Origin: Stramonita haemastoma
Lineage: Eukaryota; Mollusca; Gastropoda; Neogastropoda; Muricidae
Assembly (NCBI GenBank): GCA_030674155.1
Contig: CM060339.1
Span: 39,956,581 to 40,020,580, forward strand
DNA length: 64,000 nucleotides
Direction: 5' to 3'
Positions 22,870 to 35,189 of the stretch are shown piece after piece. Position numbers and translations under genes: made by a program. A model generated the notes under the pieces. That model was not told the DNA's origin and did no database searches. It was given only the letters and a program-made list of their open reading frames with translations. Positions within the stretch are counted from its first letter, which is position 1. Every line of letters begins with the position of its first letter.

Positions 22870-23170
22870 AACCCAATGGTTATTTTATTTTATTTTATAC
22901 CACTTTATGTCACAGCAGATTTTTCTGTGTGAAATTGGGCTGCTTGGTGGTGGGGGGGGGGGGGGGGGGGGGGGGGGGGGAGGGCCCATTGCCACAAGTG
23001 CAGTGCCTACCCATTGTTTTTTTCCCCCCTCAGAGATGGTTTCTAAACACACTGCCTGCATGCTGGTTTAAAAAAAATTTTTTTGTCATCATCTTTGAAA
23101 GGCAGAACTTTAATGTGTGCAAAATGTTCTGCCTGCAAATGGGGCCTTGGGGTTTATAGTCTCATCAGAA
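22870..23170 (-). repeat. SINE, family S2 with poly-G
   Basis: taccactttatgtcacagca, then a poly-G run (22953-22980) where other copies have gctctcccc, then gtgcagtgcctacccattg. Mirror copy: 59975-60260. Confidence 0.8.
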
Positions 23171-23179
23171 TGAGACTTT

Positions 23180-25440
23180 TGTTTGTTTTGTTTTAGCTCA
23201 TTTAGATGGTTTTGTTTTAGGCCATTTAGATTATTTTAGCCCATTTAGATGGTTCCTTTTTTTTATATTTTATCCCATTTAGATGGTTCTGTTTTAGCCC
23301 ATTTAGATGGTTCTGTTTTAGCCCATATAGATTATTTTAGCCCATTTAGATGGTTTTGTTTTAGCCCATTTAGATGGTTCTGTTTTAGCCCATATAGATT
23401 ATTTTAGCCCATTTAGATGGTTTTGTTTTAGCCCATTTAGATGGTTTTGTTTTTAGCCCATTTAGATTATTTTAGCCCATTTAGATGGTTTTGTTTGAGC
23501 TTATTTTAATTATTTTAGCCCATTTAGATGGTTTTGTTTTAGCCCATTTAGATTTTAGCCCATTTAGATAGTTCTGTTTTAGCCCATTTAGATTATTTTA
23601 GCCCATTTGTGGCGCTCCACCACGAAATGAGTCCCTTAGCACATTACCCAATTTTGCGCTAGGAGCCTTTAAAGGCAGGTGGGGGTAAAGTTGTCAATTT
23701 TGTGATTTTGACTGATTATTAAAGTAGATCTGTTTATTTATCTTATAATGAAATATCAAGGTATAATTTTTATTCCTTTTGCTTTGAAATGTGTTTTGAA
23801 AATACCAAAGTACTCATTCTGACAACCTGTTATTAAAATAAACGTGTGTTTCTCATTTTGTCACATCCTGTAGTCTATCATTTCAATTTGTAATAATGTT
23901 GCACAGAATTGTGGATTTTCAATCTGTTTTTTGTATTTGATAGCCACTTTATTGCACATTAATAACATGTCAATAACTAAAAATTGGCCTCATGTGCAAA
24001 CAGTCTAAACATTTAGATGGTTCCTTTTTTTTTTATCCCATTAAATGGTTTTGTTTTAGCCCATTTAGATGGTTCTGTTTTAGCCCATTTAGATGGTTTT
24101 GTTTTAGCCCATTTAATTTTATCCCATTTAGATGGTTCCTTTTTTATATCCCAATTAGACGGTTTTGTTTTAGCCCATTTAGATTATTTCAGCCAATTTA
24201 GATGGTTCTGTTTTATCCCATTTAGATGGTTCCTTTTTTTTTTTTTTATCCCAATTAGATGGTTTTGTTTTAGCCCATTTAGATTATTTCAGCCAATTTA
24301 GATGGTTCTGTTTTATCCCATTTAGATGGTTCCTTTTTTTTAAAAAATCCCAATTAGATGGTTTTGTTTTAGCCCATTTAGATTATTTTAGTCAATTTAG
24401 ATGGTTCTGTTTTATCCCGTTTAGATGGTTCTGTTTTATCCCATTTAGATGGTTTTGCTTTAGCCTATTTAGATGGTTTTGTTTTAACCCATTTAGATGG
24501 TTTTGTTTTAGCCCATTCAGATGGTTTTGTTTTAGCTCATTTAGATAATTTAGCCCATTTAGATGGTTTTGTTTTAGCCCATTTAGATGGTTTTGTTTTA
24601 GCCCATTTACACGGCTCTATTTTAGCCATTATGTGTGTGTGATTTAAAGTACGAAAGTGGTAAGAAACTGGTAGAGCATGGCAGCAGAGAGTCCTGAGAG
24701 GAGTGGCCCCCTTCAAACAAGTGATGGTGTCTAAACACGACACCCGTGTGCATGCTGGGTTTTTTATTTATTTATAATATTGTCATCAGACAAAAGGCAG
24801 AACTTTAATGTGTGCAAAATTTTCTGCCTGCAAAGGCACAGGAGGCTTGGTTTATAGTCTCATCCAATGAGACTTTTGTTGTTTGTTTAAGCCCATTTAG
24901 ACAGTCATTTTAGCCCATTTAAGAGGTTTTGTTTTAGCCCATTTATGTTATTTTAGCCCATTTAAATGGTTTTGTTTCAACCCATTTAGACGGCAGTGTT
25001 TTAGCCATTATGTGTGTGCAATTTAAAGTATGGTAGCAGTAAGAAACTCGCGTAGAGCATGGCAGCAGAGAGTCCTCAGATAAGCCCCCTTCAAACAAGT
25101 GTTTCGGGCCTTTAATCTTCCTTACACTCTAGGGAGGCCTGCCCACATCCAGTTCATGACTCTGGATGTCTCTCTGCTGCCCCTTTATGTATTCAGATGG
25201 TTTTGTTTTAGCCCATTTAGAGGGTTTTGTTTTAGCCCATTTAGATGATTATTTTAGCCCATTTAGAGGGTTTTGTTTTAGCTCGTTTAGATCATTTTAG
25301 CCCATTTAGATGGTTTTGTTTTAGCCCATTTAGATGGTTTTGTTTTAGCCCATTTTGATGGTTTTGTTTTAGCTCATTTTGATTATTTTAGCCCAATTAG
25401 ATGGGGGGGGGGGGGGGGGGGGGTTTAAGCCCATTTAGAT
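23180..25440. repeat. 24-bp minisatellite array, left arm
   Basis: Unit tttagcccatttagatggtt plus ttgt, with variants such as ttctgttttatcccattt. Read in one frame it gives repeated (R/W)FCFSPF or HLDGFVLA, which are artefacts of a unit divisible by three. Interrupted by a MITE-like element (23609-24005) and by 170-200 bp modules (near 24620-24760 and 25010-25190) that contain atggcagcagagagtcct. Poly-G at 25405-25423. Confidence 0.93.
23609..24005 (-). mobile_element. MITE-like element, left arm copy, one end lost
   Basis: Starts gtggcgctccaccacgaaat. It matches 57634-58045 in the right arm inverted, but the other terminal inverted repeat is missing. Its distal end stops at cctcatgtgcaaacagtcta before the minisatellite resumes. 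Confidence 0.75.
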
Positions 25441-25735
25441 GGCAGTATTTTAGCCATTATGTGTGTGTGGTTTAAAGTATGGTAGTGGTAAGAAATTCGC
25501 ATAGAGCATGGCAGCAGAGAGTCCTCAGAGGAGAAGCCCCCTTCAAACAAGTGTTTCGGGCCTTTAATCTTCCTTACACTCTAGGGAGGCCGGCCCACAT
25601 CCAGTTCATGACTCTGGATGTCTCTCTGCTGCTGCTTTATGTATGTGATGAGCTCAGACTGGGATTGGAACCCATGATCTCTGGATATGCGCACTTTTTT
25701 TGGGAGGGGGGGAGGATTAGCCCATTACAGGGATT
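25441..25735. repeat. Higher-order module of the minisatellite
   Basis: Contains agcatggcagcagagagtcc, cctttaatcttccttacact and cacatccagttcatgactct, then a B-box-like ggattggaacccatgatctc. It recurs 5-7 times in the right arm (near 55200, 55600, 56040, 56460, 56570, 56990 and 58740), partial in some. Confidence 0.8.
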
Positions 25736-26330
25736 ACAGACGGCTGTATTTTTTAAATTTTATGTGTGCGATTTAAATATTTATTTTTATACGGCACATT
25801 TCAATGGCTGTAATTTAGGCATTTTATGTGCAAGATTTTAATGGCTGTATTTAGCCATTTTTTGCGTACAATCGACATGTTTAACCCATTTACACGTTTG
25901 TATTATAGCCACTTTTTCATGTGTTTTAATTATGGCATTTTTAAACCACTGTATTTGAGCCGTTTTATGTGCGCAATTTAAATGTTCGTATTTTTATAGT
26001 TTTATTTTAGCTCATTTAAATGAAGGTTTACTTTAGCCCATTTAGGTTTATTTTAACCCATTTAGACGGGCTATTTTAGCTATTTTATGTGTGCGATTCA
26101 AATGGTATTTTTAGATGGCTGTAGCCCATTTGGATATCTGTTCTTTAGCCATTTTACATGCGAGACGGCTGTATCTAGTCCTTTTATGCATACAATTTAA
26201 ATGTCTATATTTTTTAGATAGCTTTTTTATAGCCATTTATTTGTCTGGTTTTAAACGTTGGTATTATTAGATGGTTGTATTTTAGTCATTTTATTTTAGA
26301 GGACTAAATGTTTGTTTTTAGATGACATGC
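25736..26330. repeat. Degenerate minisatellite
   Basis: Loose repeats of the theme tttagccattttatgtgtgc with aatttaaatg. Probably an old part of the 24-bp array. Mirror at 54600-55140. Confidence 0.7.
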
Positions 26331-26434
26331 CTCCCTAAAAGTCAAAATGTGGCCACCTTCAGAGTGAGCAAAAATGGTCGTATATGCAAAATCTCACCAT
26401 TGGTGAACCTCAGCATTATCAAGGAGTGTACTGT

Positions 26435-26469
<35 letters not shown>

Positions 26470-26500
26470 TGCAATTCACGCACATACCCCTCAGAAAGAA
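26331..26500. other. Dispersed repeat fragment plus CA
   Basis: The phrase aaatggtcgtatatgcaaaa with ctcaccattggtgaacctca also occurs near 6060, 44815 and 54490 in variant forms, so it is a dispersed repeat. CA run at about 26448-26468. Confidence 0.6.
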
Positions 26501-26768
26501 AAAAAACACAAGTCAGGGTGTGTACAGAAGCTCACAAAGAAAGCAGTCCACAGTTCTGGAAATGAACACGTTGAGAGGCAGGAGAGAGGGGATGGTTGTA
26601 ATGACACTTTCTTTTATTTCAGCAGTCTTATCTCCTGCCTCCCAACACGATGCCTGTTGCAAGATGTGTGGCCGTGGTTTGATGCGATGATGTGTTGTAA
26701 GATGTGTGGCCGTGGTTTGATACACACTTGTGTTGCCCACTGCCCCTTCCATCATGGACAGACACCAT
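26501..26768 (-). other. Candidate terminal exon, left arm copy
   Basis: On the minus strand an acceptor (tgttgctgtgtgcag) precedes ATGGTGTCTG at 26768, and a poly(A) signal AATAAA lies at 26613-26618. Equivalent to 54122-54360 on the right. One reading frame gives an open stretch with NTSVYQTTATHLTTHHRIKP, but its end differs from the right copy after an indel. Confidence 0.45.
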
Positions 26769-26775
26769 CTGCACA

Positions 26776-27085
26776 CAGCAACAACAGTGACACATCAGTC
26801 ACCACATAACACATAGCATCAGTAACATGTCAGTCACTACATGACACAGCATCAGTGACATGTCAGTCACCCCATAACACAGTACCATCAGTGACGCATC
26901 AGTCACCACATAACAGTAGCATCAGTGACACATTAGTCACCACATAACAGCACCAGTGACACATCAGTCACCACATAACAGCATCAGTGAAACATAGTCA
27001 CTGCATATCAGCAGCAGTGACATGTCAGTCACCACATAAGTGTCAGCGACACGTCAGTCACCACATAACATGTAACATTAGTGAC
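26776..27085. repeat. About 30-bp tandem repeat
   Basis: Units of agcatcagtgacacatcagt plus caccacataac, about 9 to 10 copies with indels. Mirror at 53810-54115. On the minus strand each unit contains actgatg, which resembles a branch point. Confidence 0.85.
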
Positions 27086-27344
27086 GTTGGCTCAATAGTC
27101 TAATCATACTACACCAGTCTAGAAAGTAAGGAAGGGTATTTTGTGCACCTAATCTAATAGGGGTGATTTTCAACTTTGTTTTTTTTACCAATACTGAACT
27201 TTTTTTTTTACCTTAGCCAGCCCATACATGCTAGTTTTTATGAAATAATCATCGCAAACAAAGATGTCTAAATCTGTAAGCGAATACCTGAAATACACAC
27301 TGCATGAATAAGAGAGCAAAGAAGAATTTTTAAGTGTCAAAGTG
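27086..27344. other. Unassigned spacer
   Basis: Unique, shared with the right arm (53570-53800). No feature seen. Confidence 0.5.
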
Positions 27345-27500
27345 GGGAATATTACAGTGGATAAGTCAGTCCAAGTCAGTGTGTGGTGGTTTGATTCCAG
27401 TTTGGGCCCCAAACTTTTTTCCCATCCATTAAACCATGAGTGGTGGTCTGGATGCTAGTCTTTTGGATGAGACAATAAACCGTGGTCCGTGTGTTATAAT
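27345..27500 (+). repeat. SINE, family S6 fragment (tRNA-like)
   Basis: Head attacagtggataagtcagtc and B-box-like gtggtttgattccagtttgg. The body shows a gatgagacaataaacc core shared with S1. Mirror at 53410-53565. Confidence 0.6.
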
Positions 27501-27604
27501 TATTCAGCACATTAAAAAAAAACCCACGGCAACAAGAGGGTTGTCCCTGGCAAAATTCTATATATAAAAAAGCCACTCTACCAAATACAGATGCACACAG
27601 GAAA

Positions 27605-27820
27605 AGACAATTTGTAGTTTGTATTTTGTACCACTTTATGTCACAGCAGATTTTTCTGTGTGAAATTCGGGCTGCTCTCCCCGGGGAGAGCACGTCGCCA
27701 CAAGTGCAGCGCCTACCCTAACAAAAAAATAATGAGTGGCACTGCACTTGTGGTGATACTCTCCTCAGGGAGAGCAGCCTGAATTTCATGCGGAGAAATC
27801 TGCTGTGACATAAAGTGGTA
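27605..27820. repeat. Two S2 fragments in opposite orientation
   Basis: Reverse module at 27610-27720 (ctgctctccccggggagagc) followed by a forward module at 27735-27820. Together they form an imperfect inverted repeat. Confidence 0.75.
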
Positions 27821-27846
27821 TAAAAAATTTTTTTTTAAATAATCAC

Positions 27847-27924
27847 CTGTCCAGTAGATCCCCATTCAGCAAGTCCTGACTTGTGTCTCTCTGCACAGTC
27901 TTCAGCTGTCTGCATGTGCCAACC
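27847..27924 (-). other. Cassette exon B5 (left arm)
   Basis: 78-bp minus-strand copy of cassette B, with acceptor tgttgacag and donor gtgatt. It has an insertion (agagacacaagtcagg) compared with the array copies. Corresponds to B4 at 52874-52949. Confidence 0.5.
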
Positions 27925-28317
27925 CTGTCAACACACAATAAACGCTTTAGTCACTGACAATGTAGCATGCGCGCGCACACACAGACACACACATACATAC
28001 ACACACATATGCAAAAAAAAACAAATCATGTTCCTGCCTGTAGAAAGATGCTAGTTTGAAAGCTACATGAATATCGCACTCACCTGTGCACACCTAAATA
28101 AATAAACACCGCATTGAGTAAAATACCAGACTGGCCATTTGTGCTGGTTAGTGAAACCATGACCAACAAAAAGGAAGTGCCAATGCAATGATGACATGCT
28201 CCTAGTGTGGAGAAAATAGCCAGCCTCTGACCTCACCTTTCAGCTTCCAGTCACAGGTAAAACACACACCACACATAAAACACACGCACGTACACACACA
28301 CAAACAGTGCACTTAAC

Positions 28318-28373
28318 TTGTGATGGAGATGGCAGCCTCCTGTCCTGATCTCTTCAGTCTTGGTTCACCAACC
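28318..28373 (-). other. Cassette exon A5 (left arm)
   Basis: 56-bp minus-strand copy of cassette A, with acceptor gtgtgttacag and donor gttaagt. Corresponds to A4 at 52417-52472. Confidence 0.5.
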
Positions 28374-29125
28374 CTGTAACACACAGCAGTGAACATGTAG
28401 AAACAACAGCTACTTCACTACATAGATGAAGCACTCTCTCACAGCACACACACACAATTTGCAAATATAACAAATTTGGGAAGCAGAAGAGCAAATAGCT
28501 GATGTGACGATATTGTGACTGGATTTTTTTGGTGGTCTTTTTTTTGTTCTTTCTTTATTCAATTAAATAGGTTTTATAATGGATATTAGTAGTGGGATTA
28601 TTAGTACTACCATAATTGTTATTGTTTTGGTTTGATGGTCTAGCTGACTGTGAGCTTTGGGTTTTGTTTTGTTTATATCATGTAGGAGTTCTTGTTTGCT
28701 TGTAAAACTTTTATATATCTTTATTATTTTTGTTGGTTGATTGTGTTCTCTCCCCCCCCCACCACCTTGTCCTTTTCAATTACTTTTTTTTAGTTATTGT
28801 TGTGTTATTGCACTTAGTGGTGATGAGTGATTATCATATTATCATAGCGTTATTATCATAATCATTATTGTTGATTCCCTAGACTGATTTTTTTGTTTGT
28901 TTGATTGTTATGGTATAAGTAGAGATTTTGGGGTTTTCGTTCCTGTTTTTGGTTTTTGTTCTTAATAAGGTATGAACCTAAAACCATGGATGATATTGTA
29001 ACCTGATAAAACTTTTTTGTTTGACATTTTATAATACTTCTAAAATAATTTCTTTTTAATCTAGGTGTGTGCATGTACGCATGCATGTATGAACGTTTAT
29101 GTGTGTGTGTGTCTTTTATTTATTT
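28374..29125. other. Unique end of contig 2
   Basis: AT-rich sequence shared with 51660-52410 inverted. It ends in cttttatttattt (SINE-tail-like) at the gap. No gene. Confidence 0.6.
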
Positions 29126-29225
29126 NNNNNNNNNNNNNNNNNNNNNNNNNNNNNNNNNNNNNNNNNNNNNNNNNNNNNNNNNNNNNNNNNNNNNNNNNNN
29201 NNNNNNNNNNNNNNNNNNNNNNNNN
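29126..29225. other. Assembly gap (100 N)
   Basis: Exactly 100 N. It falls at the end of the left inverted-repeat arm, which is important for interpreting that repeat. Confidence 0.98.
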
Positions 29226-30943
29226 ATATGAGTATAACACGTAGTATTGTAAATGTAGAAACATGCCCCCCCCCCCCGTTTCGGTAAATTTTGTGTAACC
29301 GTGAAGCCAGACAGGGATCAGACTGCATGCTTACTCAGTGTAGACTGTTGTGTTCATTTTCTCTCTGCTGCCTTCTGTCACTTCACAGTGCAGGGGCTAC
29401 TCCTTTCTGCCAAGCTTTGCTCAGCATTTCCTTAAAATATTGTGACTGGCTTTTCTCTAGGTCATTATTACATTTTCAGTTACAGTTACACCCAGTTTTT
29501 CCCGACACATTTCCCAATCTTCTTTAATGAAGTCATATGTAGTTCCCAGTGTTCTCTAAGTCATTCATTACACTCTCCCAGTTTTCTGAAAGTCAGCTGA
29601 TGCTTTACAAGGTTCAGTGTTTGTTTACTGTGACATTTGTGGGGAAGTTTCAGTGGATGCATGTCATTGGATATTTCTTTCTTTTGGTTTCTGATCTGAT
29701 AAGCTCTCTTCTGTATCATCATCTTGTTTCATCCACGTATCAATCTGAAGAGAATGTCAGCACATGGATTTCAGTAGTCATGTCTGTGTAAACTTAACAG
29801 TTTACAAACCTCTCCCCCACCCCCACCCCCAAACACCCTTACCATATAAAGACACATGTACATACGCATATACACACATATATAAGCATATATGTTGGGA
29901 ATTATGGATGCAGAAGAGATTGAAAGAGAGATAGATGACTAAATTTTATTTATTGGTAGTAAAAGATTAGGCAGAATGATTTTATATATAAAAAACCCTA
30001 CTATCAAAGAGAGAGAAAGATCAATCTTAGGAATACATTTTTTTCCTTTGCTAGACTTCAAAATTCATTTTCAGAACCAGTGTTGAAGAGACACATTTGT
30101 CAGCAGTGAACTCCTGTGGTAAGCCACACTCCCTTACACCCAAAAGCAACTCGGGATTCATTTCTTTCGGGTTATTAAATGGGGATTCATGAAACCTTCG
30201 CTCAAGGCATGAAAGTCCTTTTTAGTGCGCAGTCACACCCCACACATTTGCACTCACCCATGCATCAGTATGCGCACATATGCACGCAGGCATGCATGCA
30301 CTCATACCTACCTACCTCACCCCCACCCTCACACCACCACCTACTTACCCCAGGATGAGGGCAAGCCCCATAGTAGTGATATGGGTGGCTGAAAAGCCCG
30401 AGCTGAAAAGCTCGTCCTCTTCCCATATGTAATGGTCAGAAACGTCAAGCAAGAACACTAAAAGAGAGCAAGTACCGCAAGCTTACCAACTCTCAGGCTC
30501 GAGAAAGCTCCTGTCGTGTTCTTAAGAAAATGGCGCCTGGCCAGAGGCTCCAGGGAAAATGTTTGGGGTCACACAAGCACGAGCACACAAGCACGAGCAC
30601 ACACACACACACTTCCCTAATACACACACACACACACACATCACACAAGAGAAACTTAAGGGGAGGTGGGGGGGATGGACTTGCGATGCCTTGAGGGTTG
30701 GTTTGTGGTCCTGGTTTGATAGTTCTGAGGGGGTGATCCTGTGGTGCTGGAGGGTCTTTGGAGGTGGGGGTTTATCACCGGGGTTGTGTTTTGGGTCAGG
30801 AATATGCTTTGAACATAAGGATGCGGTTTTTCAGGTAAAATCGGGTAATTGCAGGAAAACATTGGATGAGACTTTAATTTTTCACCAAGAACATTTGTGT
30901 ATACTGCAATGAAGACTTGTACACTTGTGTGCATACATGTATA

Positions 30944-30996
<53 letters not shown>

Positions 30997-31880
30997 CACA
31001 CACACACACAGAGTCAGTCACCTGCAAGCTGGATTTTTTCTTTGTTGGCTTCATCATTAAGGGATTCATTTTCTGATCAGAGTTGGAAATCATGCCTACA
31101 CCTGTTCACTCCATGCTCCTTTTCTATTTTTCTGGTGATAATCATTCTTTCCTAGTGACAATTATCATTATCTTTCAGCGAGAAGTTTGCAAGCTAAAGC
31201 GGTCTTCCTGATTTTCTTCAGATGCTTCATTTTCTTTTTCCAGAAAAAAAGTATGTAGTCTCAGCCATGCCTGGCCTCCCCATCATTGCACAAGATTCCC
31301 CTGACAAAGCCAAACTGGACAGTCCTTTAACCAGTGTTAGTTTTCCTTCTTCCAGCTAAGCTGGCCACAGTCTAAAACATGTTGATAAAAGCCGTATATC
31401 GTAATGAAATATAATTGGACTAGCTCCCCTTCTCATCAAAATTATCTGTCTTCAAGAAAATGTCTGTTTGAAAAGGTAATTGAAACCTAAACACATTTGA
31501 CTGCACAAGAGTGAAGAAGAGAAAAAGACAAATTCTGTTTGACATGTGACGTTAAAGATGTTGCTGAATTTGGCCTTTGTTCCCCCAAAGTCACAGCCAT
31601 ACTACCTGACTGATTTAATAGTTATACTACACACAGTAGACATGAAGCTGTACCTGCAGTGACTGAATAGGATTGGTAATGTGACTTAGCTACATGATTC
31701 TGCAGTGGTGTAAACAGAGGTACATGACTATGTGGCACTGTAGAAATAGAAACAGGGCTGTGTAGCACTCAGGACGTTTTTACTTTATCCTTTTATCTTA
31801 CCTTTCTAAAGCTGCTATATCTTTTTCTCTGAAGATGATGAAGAATATAATTATTCATTAGTCGTTGTTGGATCACAGCT
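29226..31880. other. Low-feature region
   Basis: Mostly unique AT-rich sequence. CA tracts at about 30598-30645 and 30945-31010, and G-rich sequence at 30660-30790. On the minus strand a donor-like gtaagtagg at about 30339-30347 borders an open stretch to about 30430, but no acceptor pairs with it convincingly. No gene can be supported. Confidence 0.5.
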
Positions 31881-32940
31881 GTCAGTCTGCCCCTCTTTCA
31901 GCTCATCTTAGCTGCTAATTAATCTATCTCTAGCTCATCTTAGCTGTTAATTAATCTATCTCAGCTCATCTTAGCTGCTAATTAAACTATCCCAGTCTAG
32001 GTGGGGGTAAGCTGGTGCTATTTATAGCAGGAACCCACCACACTTGGATGTGGTAAAAGGAAAGGCATGCTAAATTTAGCACTCTTGACTGAGTGAAGTT
32101 GGATTTGTGTGTTGTGGTATTCAGTCTGTTTAGCCTTATGCTCTCCTTTTCTTTTGCCTTGCCCATGTGTTTGAAAAAGTTATGTTGTCAAAGATGGGAA
32201 TGTTTGGAATAGATGTGAGTTATCAGACAGGTGTTGTGGTGGGTAACCTCAGCTAGATGGTGCACAATGTGGCTTGGTATGGTCCTACGTTCACGTCAGC
32301 ATGGAGGATCTCGCAGAAAGCTGACCAGGAGTCAAAACGAGTAGATGATAAAGAGTGTTCAGAAACAGGAAAATATTCCACAACATACTTGTAGATGTTA
32401 GAGAGTGTTTAGAAATGTGAACACATTCAACAACATACCTGTACATAATAGACATTAATCAGAAATGTGAAAACATTGAACAACATACTTGTGGATTTTT
32501 TTTGGGGGGTGGGGGTGGGGGATTGTTAGCACCTGATTATTTCAGGCTAAAAATTCCTAGAGACGGTTGGTAGCTGGTGAAATGACCTGTAGACTCAGCT
32601 GGGGAAAGTGACATTTCAAGGAGACCAAGTCTTTGTGACTTCAGAAATTGTGTTCATTTGATAACTGTCAGTGTTTTGTCTCCCCCTCCCCCCTCCCCCA
32701 CTTTGTTTTACAGGTTTGGGTTCTAAAATCTGTATCTTTGTGTTTGTAGTGATACAAGTTGTTGGTACAGGGAAGTCCTAGTTAGTGTCCATGTTCCTTT
32801 GTGTTTGTAGTGATTCAAGTTCTTGGTACAGGGAAGTCTTAGTTTCCATGTTCCTTTGTGTTTGTAGTGATACAAGTTGTTGGTACAGGGAAGTCCCAGT
32901 CAGTGTCCATGTTCCTTTGTGCTTGCAGTGATACAGGTAG
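31881..32940. repeat. Three short minisatellites
   Basis: 33-bp units (agctcatcttagctgctaat) three times at about 31898-31990; about 60-bp units with gtgaaaacattgaacaacat at about 32350-32490; and 55-60 bp units (tgtttgtagtgatacaagtt) four times at about 32740-32940. The intervening sequence is unique. Confidence 0.8.
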
Positions 32941-33420
32941 CTAGCTCTTTAGAGTATTCTTCTGTTTGATAGGTTGTCAAATGGGAATCTTTCCAGGTTT
33001 TTCCCCTCTCTTTTTGTGGAAGATGTGTTGCTTTGAAAGGTTGACTGTCGTCCCATTGTATTGAAGTGTTGATCGTTTGTGTCATCCTGACTATTCTCCA
33101 CATTTCCTGTCTGCTTAAGAATTGTCACTCCATTTGTTGGTTTCATACGGCAAACATCCTCTCAGCTTTGAAAGTTCGACTTTCAGAGTTTAGCATGTTT
33201 CTGCTCCAGTTTCTGAGAAAAATTTTCTTTATTGTGCTTTCTGTTGGGAAATTTCTTCTGTAGGGACTGCAGTCTTGACATGGTGGTGTTTCTGCAAGGT
33301 TTTCACAGCACGCACTCCTTTTTCCAGCACTGTCTGTGACTGACAGTACTAAGGACAGGTCTGCAGTGTGTCTGTGGCACTCCAGTTCTTCTGAGTTTCT
33401 CTCATTTTTCTTTCAGCCAT
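32941..33420. other. Unassigned spacer
   Basis: Unique T-rich sequence. No feature seen. Confidence 0.5.
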
Positions 33421-33910
33421 CCTGTCTACCCCCCCCCCCCCCCCTCTGTCCTTTGTGTGTTGGTTGTGACATGTAGGAAGATATGGATAGAACCTTAGAG
33501 TGAAGTGGAAAAGTGACAGTGAGTGAACGAGTTTGTGTGTGTGTGCCTCTGTCTGTGTGTGTGTGTGTGTGCGTATGTGTGTGTGTGTGTAAAGCAGTGG
33601 TTGGGGTGGTAATGGTAGTAGTAGAAGGTGTAGCAGGAGTGATGGTAGTAAAATGTGATAATAGCAGAAGAAGTAATGGTAGCATTCCATCTCATGTCTG
33701 TCTACATCAGTGTTAGGAGATCCGCACGAGTAAGAGAGACACAGAGAGTGTGTGTGTGTAAATGAGGGAGAGAGAGAGAAGGTGTGTGTGTGTGTGGTGT
33801 GTGTGTTTGTGTGTGCATGCATGTGTGTGTTTGTATGTGTGTGTTTGTGCATGCTGCATGTGTGTGTTTGTGTTGTGTTGTGCATGCGTGCATGTGTGTG
33901 TTTGTGTGTG

Positions 33911-33941
<31 letters not shown>

Positions 33942-34003
33942 GTGTGTGTTGTGTGTGTGTGTGTGTGTGTGTTGTGTGTGTGTTGTGTGTGTGTTTGTGT
34001 GTG

Positions 34004-34043
<40 letters not shown>

Positions 34044-34085
34044 TCTGTGTGTGTGTGTGTGCATGTGTAGGTGTGTGTGTGTACA
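33421..34085. repeat. Poly-C and interrupted (TG)n
   Basis: Poly-C near 33430-33443, a TG run at 33535-33590 and a long interrupted TG run at 33780-34085. Long open frames here are repeat artefacts. Confidence 0.92.
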
Positions 34086-34694
34086 CATGCGCTGGTACCG
34101 CTTCCCTCTCCTGAAGGTCCTTGAGAACATGCTGCACCCTGTTTTAAACAACCAGTCATCTGTTGTGGCTGGTGGTTGCCAAAGGGGGTCATAGCCAGGG
34201 AGTGGGGATAAGCTGCCACTGCCTACAAAGTGCTCCCTAGGGCCAGTGTCTCTAGCAGCCCCAGAAAACCAAAGCCCAACTCCTGTACTTTTTGTGTAGC
34301 TTAGCCTCTTTATTTTTATTTCTTTATTTTTAAAAAAATTATTTAAATCTTTTATATCGAGGATAATGGGATAAGCACTCTTGTGCTTTTTTATATCCAG
34401 TCCCAGTGTGTGTGCAGTTTTGGAAATGTCATCTGTTCCTATAAGTCTGGTAGGACTGTTTTCACTGATAAAATTGGTTAGACTAGGAAGGCAGCTTTTT
34501 TTGGGGGGAGTGGGGGAGGGGGGAGGGAAGAACTTGTTAGCCTGGGAAGGCTGGTTTTTATGGGGGGGGGGGGGGTAAGGAGAATTTATTAGCCTGGGAA
34601 AGTGGTTACCGTGGAAGGCAGTTGGTTTGTTGTTGTTGTTGTGTTGTTGTTGTTGTTTTTTTTGGGGGGGCAGTATGGCTAATAATAGCAGCCC
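34086..34694. other. Unique sequence with S1 fragment and G-runs
   Basis: An S1 3'-end fragment (reverse) at about 34340-34445, then poly-G runs near 34502, 34562 and 34661 and a (ttg)n run at 34628-34658. Confidence 0.6.
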
Positions 34695-34880
34695 TTGTTC
34701 AAAGCAAGCAAAATAGAGGCCAACCCCTCGGGAACTGGAGAAGGACTGTGGAGGAGGAAATGAAGATAATGGGAAAGACCTGGAATGAGTTGTTGTGGTG
34801 GCTCGCCCAAGATAGGACTGCCTGGAGGTCCCTTGTCTGTGCCTTATGCCCCCCTCAGCGGGGCCACGAGGATTGAGTGA
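34695..34880 (+). pseudogene. LINE reverse transcriptase C-terminal fragment
   Basis: The frame gives GNWRRTVEEEMKIMGKTWNE and then LAQDRTAWRSLVCAL, the typical end of an RTE/I-like LINE protein (W-R-R-x-V-E-x-E, then A-x-D-R-x-x-W-R). About 55 codons, truncated at the 5' end. Confidence 0.7.
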
Positions 34881-35189
34881 GAGAGTCAGTGCAGTCAGCA
34901 TCCTGGAGAGATTCAGAATGGTCAGATTGATGTCCAAGGCTTTCTACACACCAGCTGAGACTGAACCCTGTCTAGACATTTTTTTTGGTTTTGGACAACG
35001 AATCTGCGTATGGCTGTGGCAGGGAGATTGTAATGAGCGGCATGGGAACAGCAGTACAAGGATGTCACAGAGGACGAGGCAGCCAAAAAAAAACATTTTT
35101 GTTTGGTGTTGGATTTTTTTGTTTGTGATTTTTATTTGGTTTTTAAAGTCCCTTTAGCCAGAGTTGTATTGGAAGTCTTCCCGAAGTGA
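34881..35189. other. Unassigned spacer
   Basis: Unique sequence. No feature seen. Confidence 0.5.

Larger units (their letters stand above)
17255..29125 (+). repeat. Left arm of large inverted repeat
   Basis: The reverse complement is present at 51655-64000. Matching points include 17400 with about 63860, 18640 with 62685, 22600 with 60700, 23609 with 58045, 26768 with 54122, 28318 with 52472 and 29110 with 51680. The right end coincides with the 100-N gap. The left end is set by the window edge on the other arm and probably extends further. Single-base differences are few in the compared parts, but large indels exist. Confidence 0.93.

Noticed and set aside
23180..25440. CRISPR-like array
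   Set aside because: Units are directly adjacent with no unique spacers, the setting is eukaryotic, and there are no cas-like genes. It is a minisatellite.
23992..25841. Repeated RWFCFSPF or HLDGFVLA protein
   Set aside because: The 24-bp unit is a multiple of three, so every frame without a stop stays open. No start, signal peptide or splice support. Also true for 55447-60063.
25479..25841. 120-codon frame with LLLYVCDELRLGLEPMISGY
   Set aside because: It lies in the repeated module of the minisatellite and recurs with variations at 55056-56541. Best explained as repeat sequence.
29549..29791. 80-codon frame after the gap
   Set aside because: Short, no family resemblance and no splice or promoter support.
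33349..34937. Frames of 262 and 411 codons
   Set aside because: Mostly His-Thr tracts from the interrupted TG repeat, joined to unrelated flanks.
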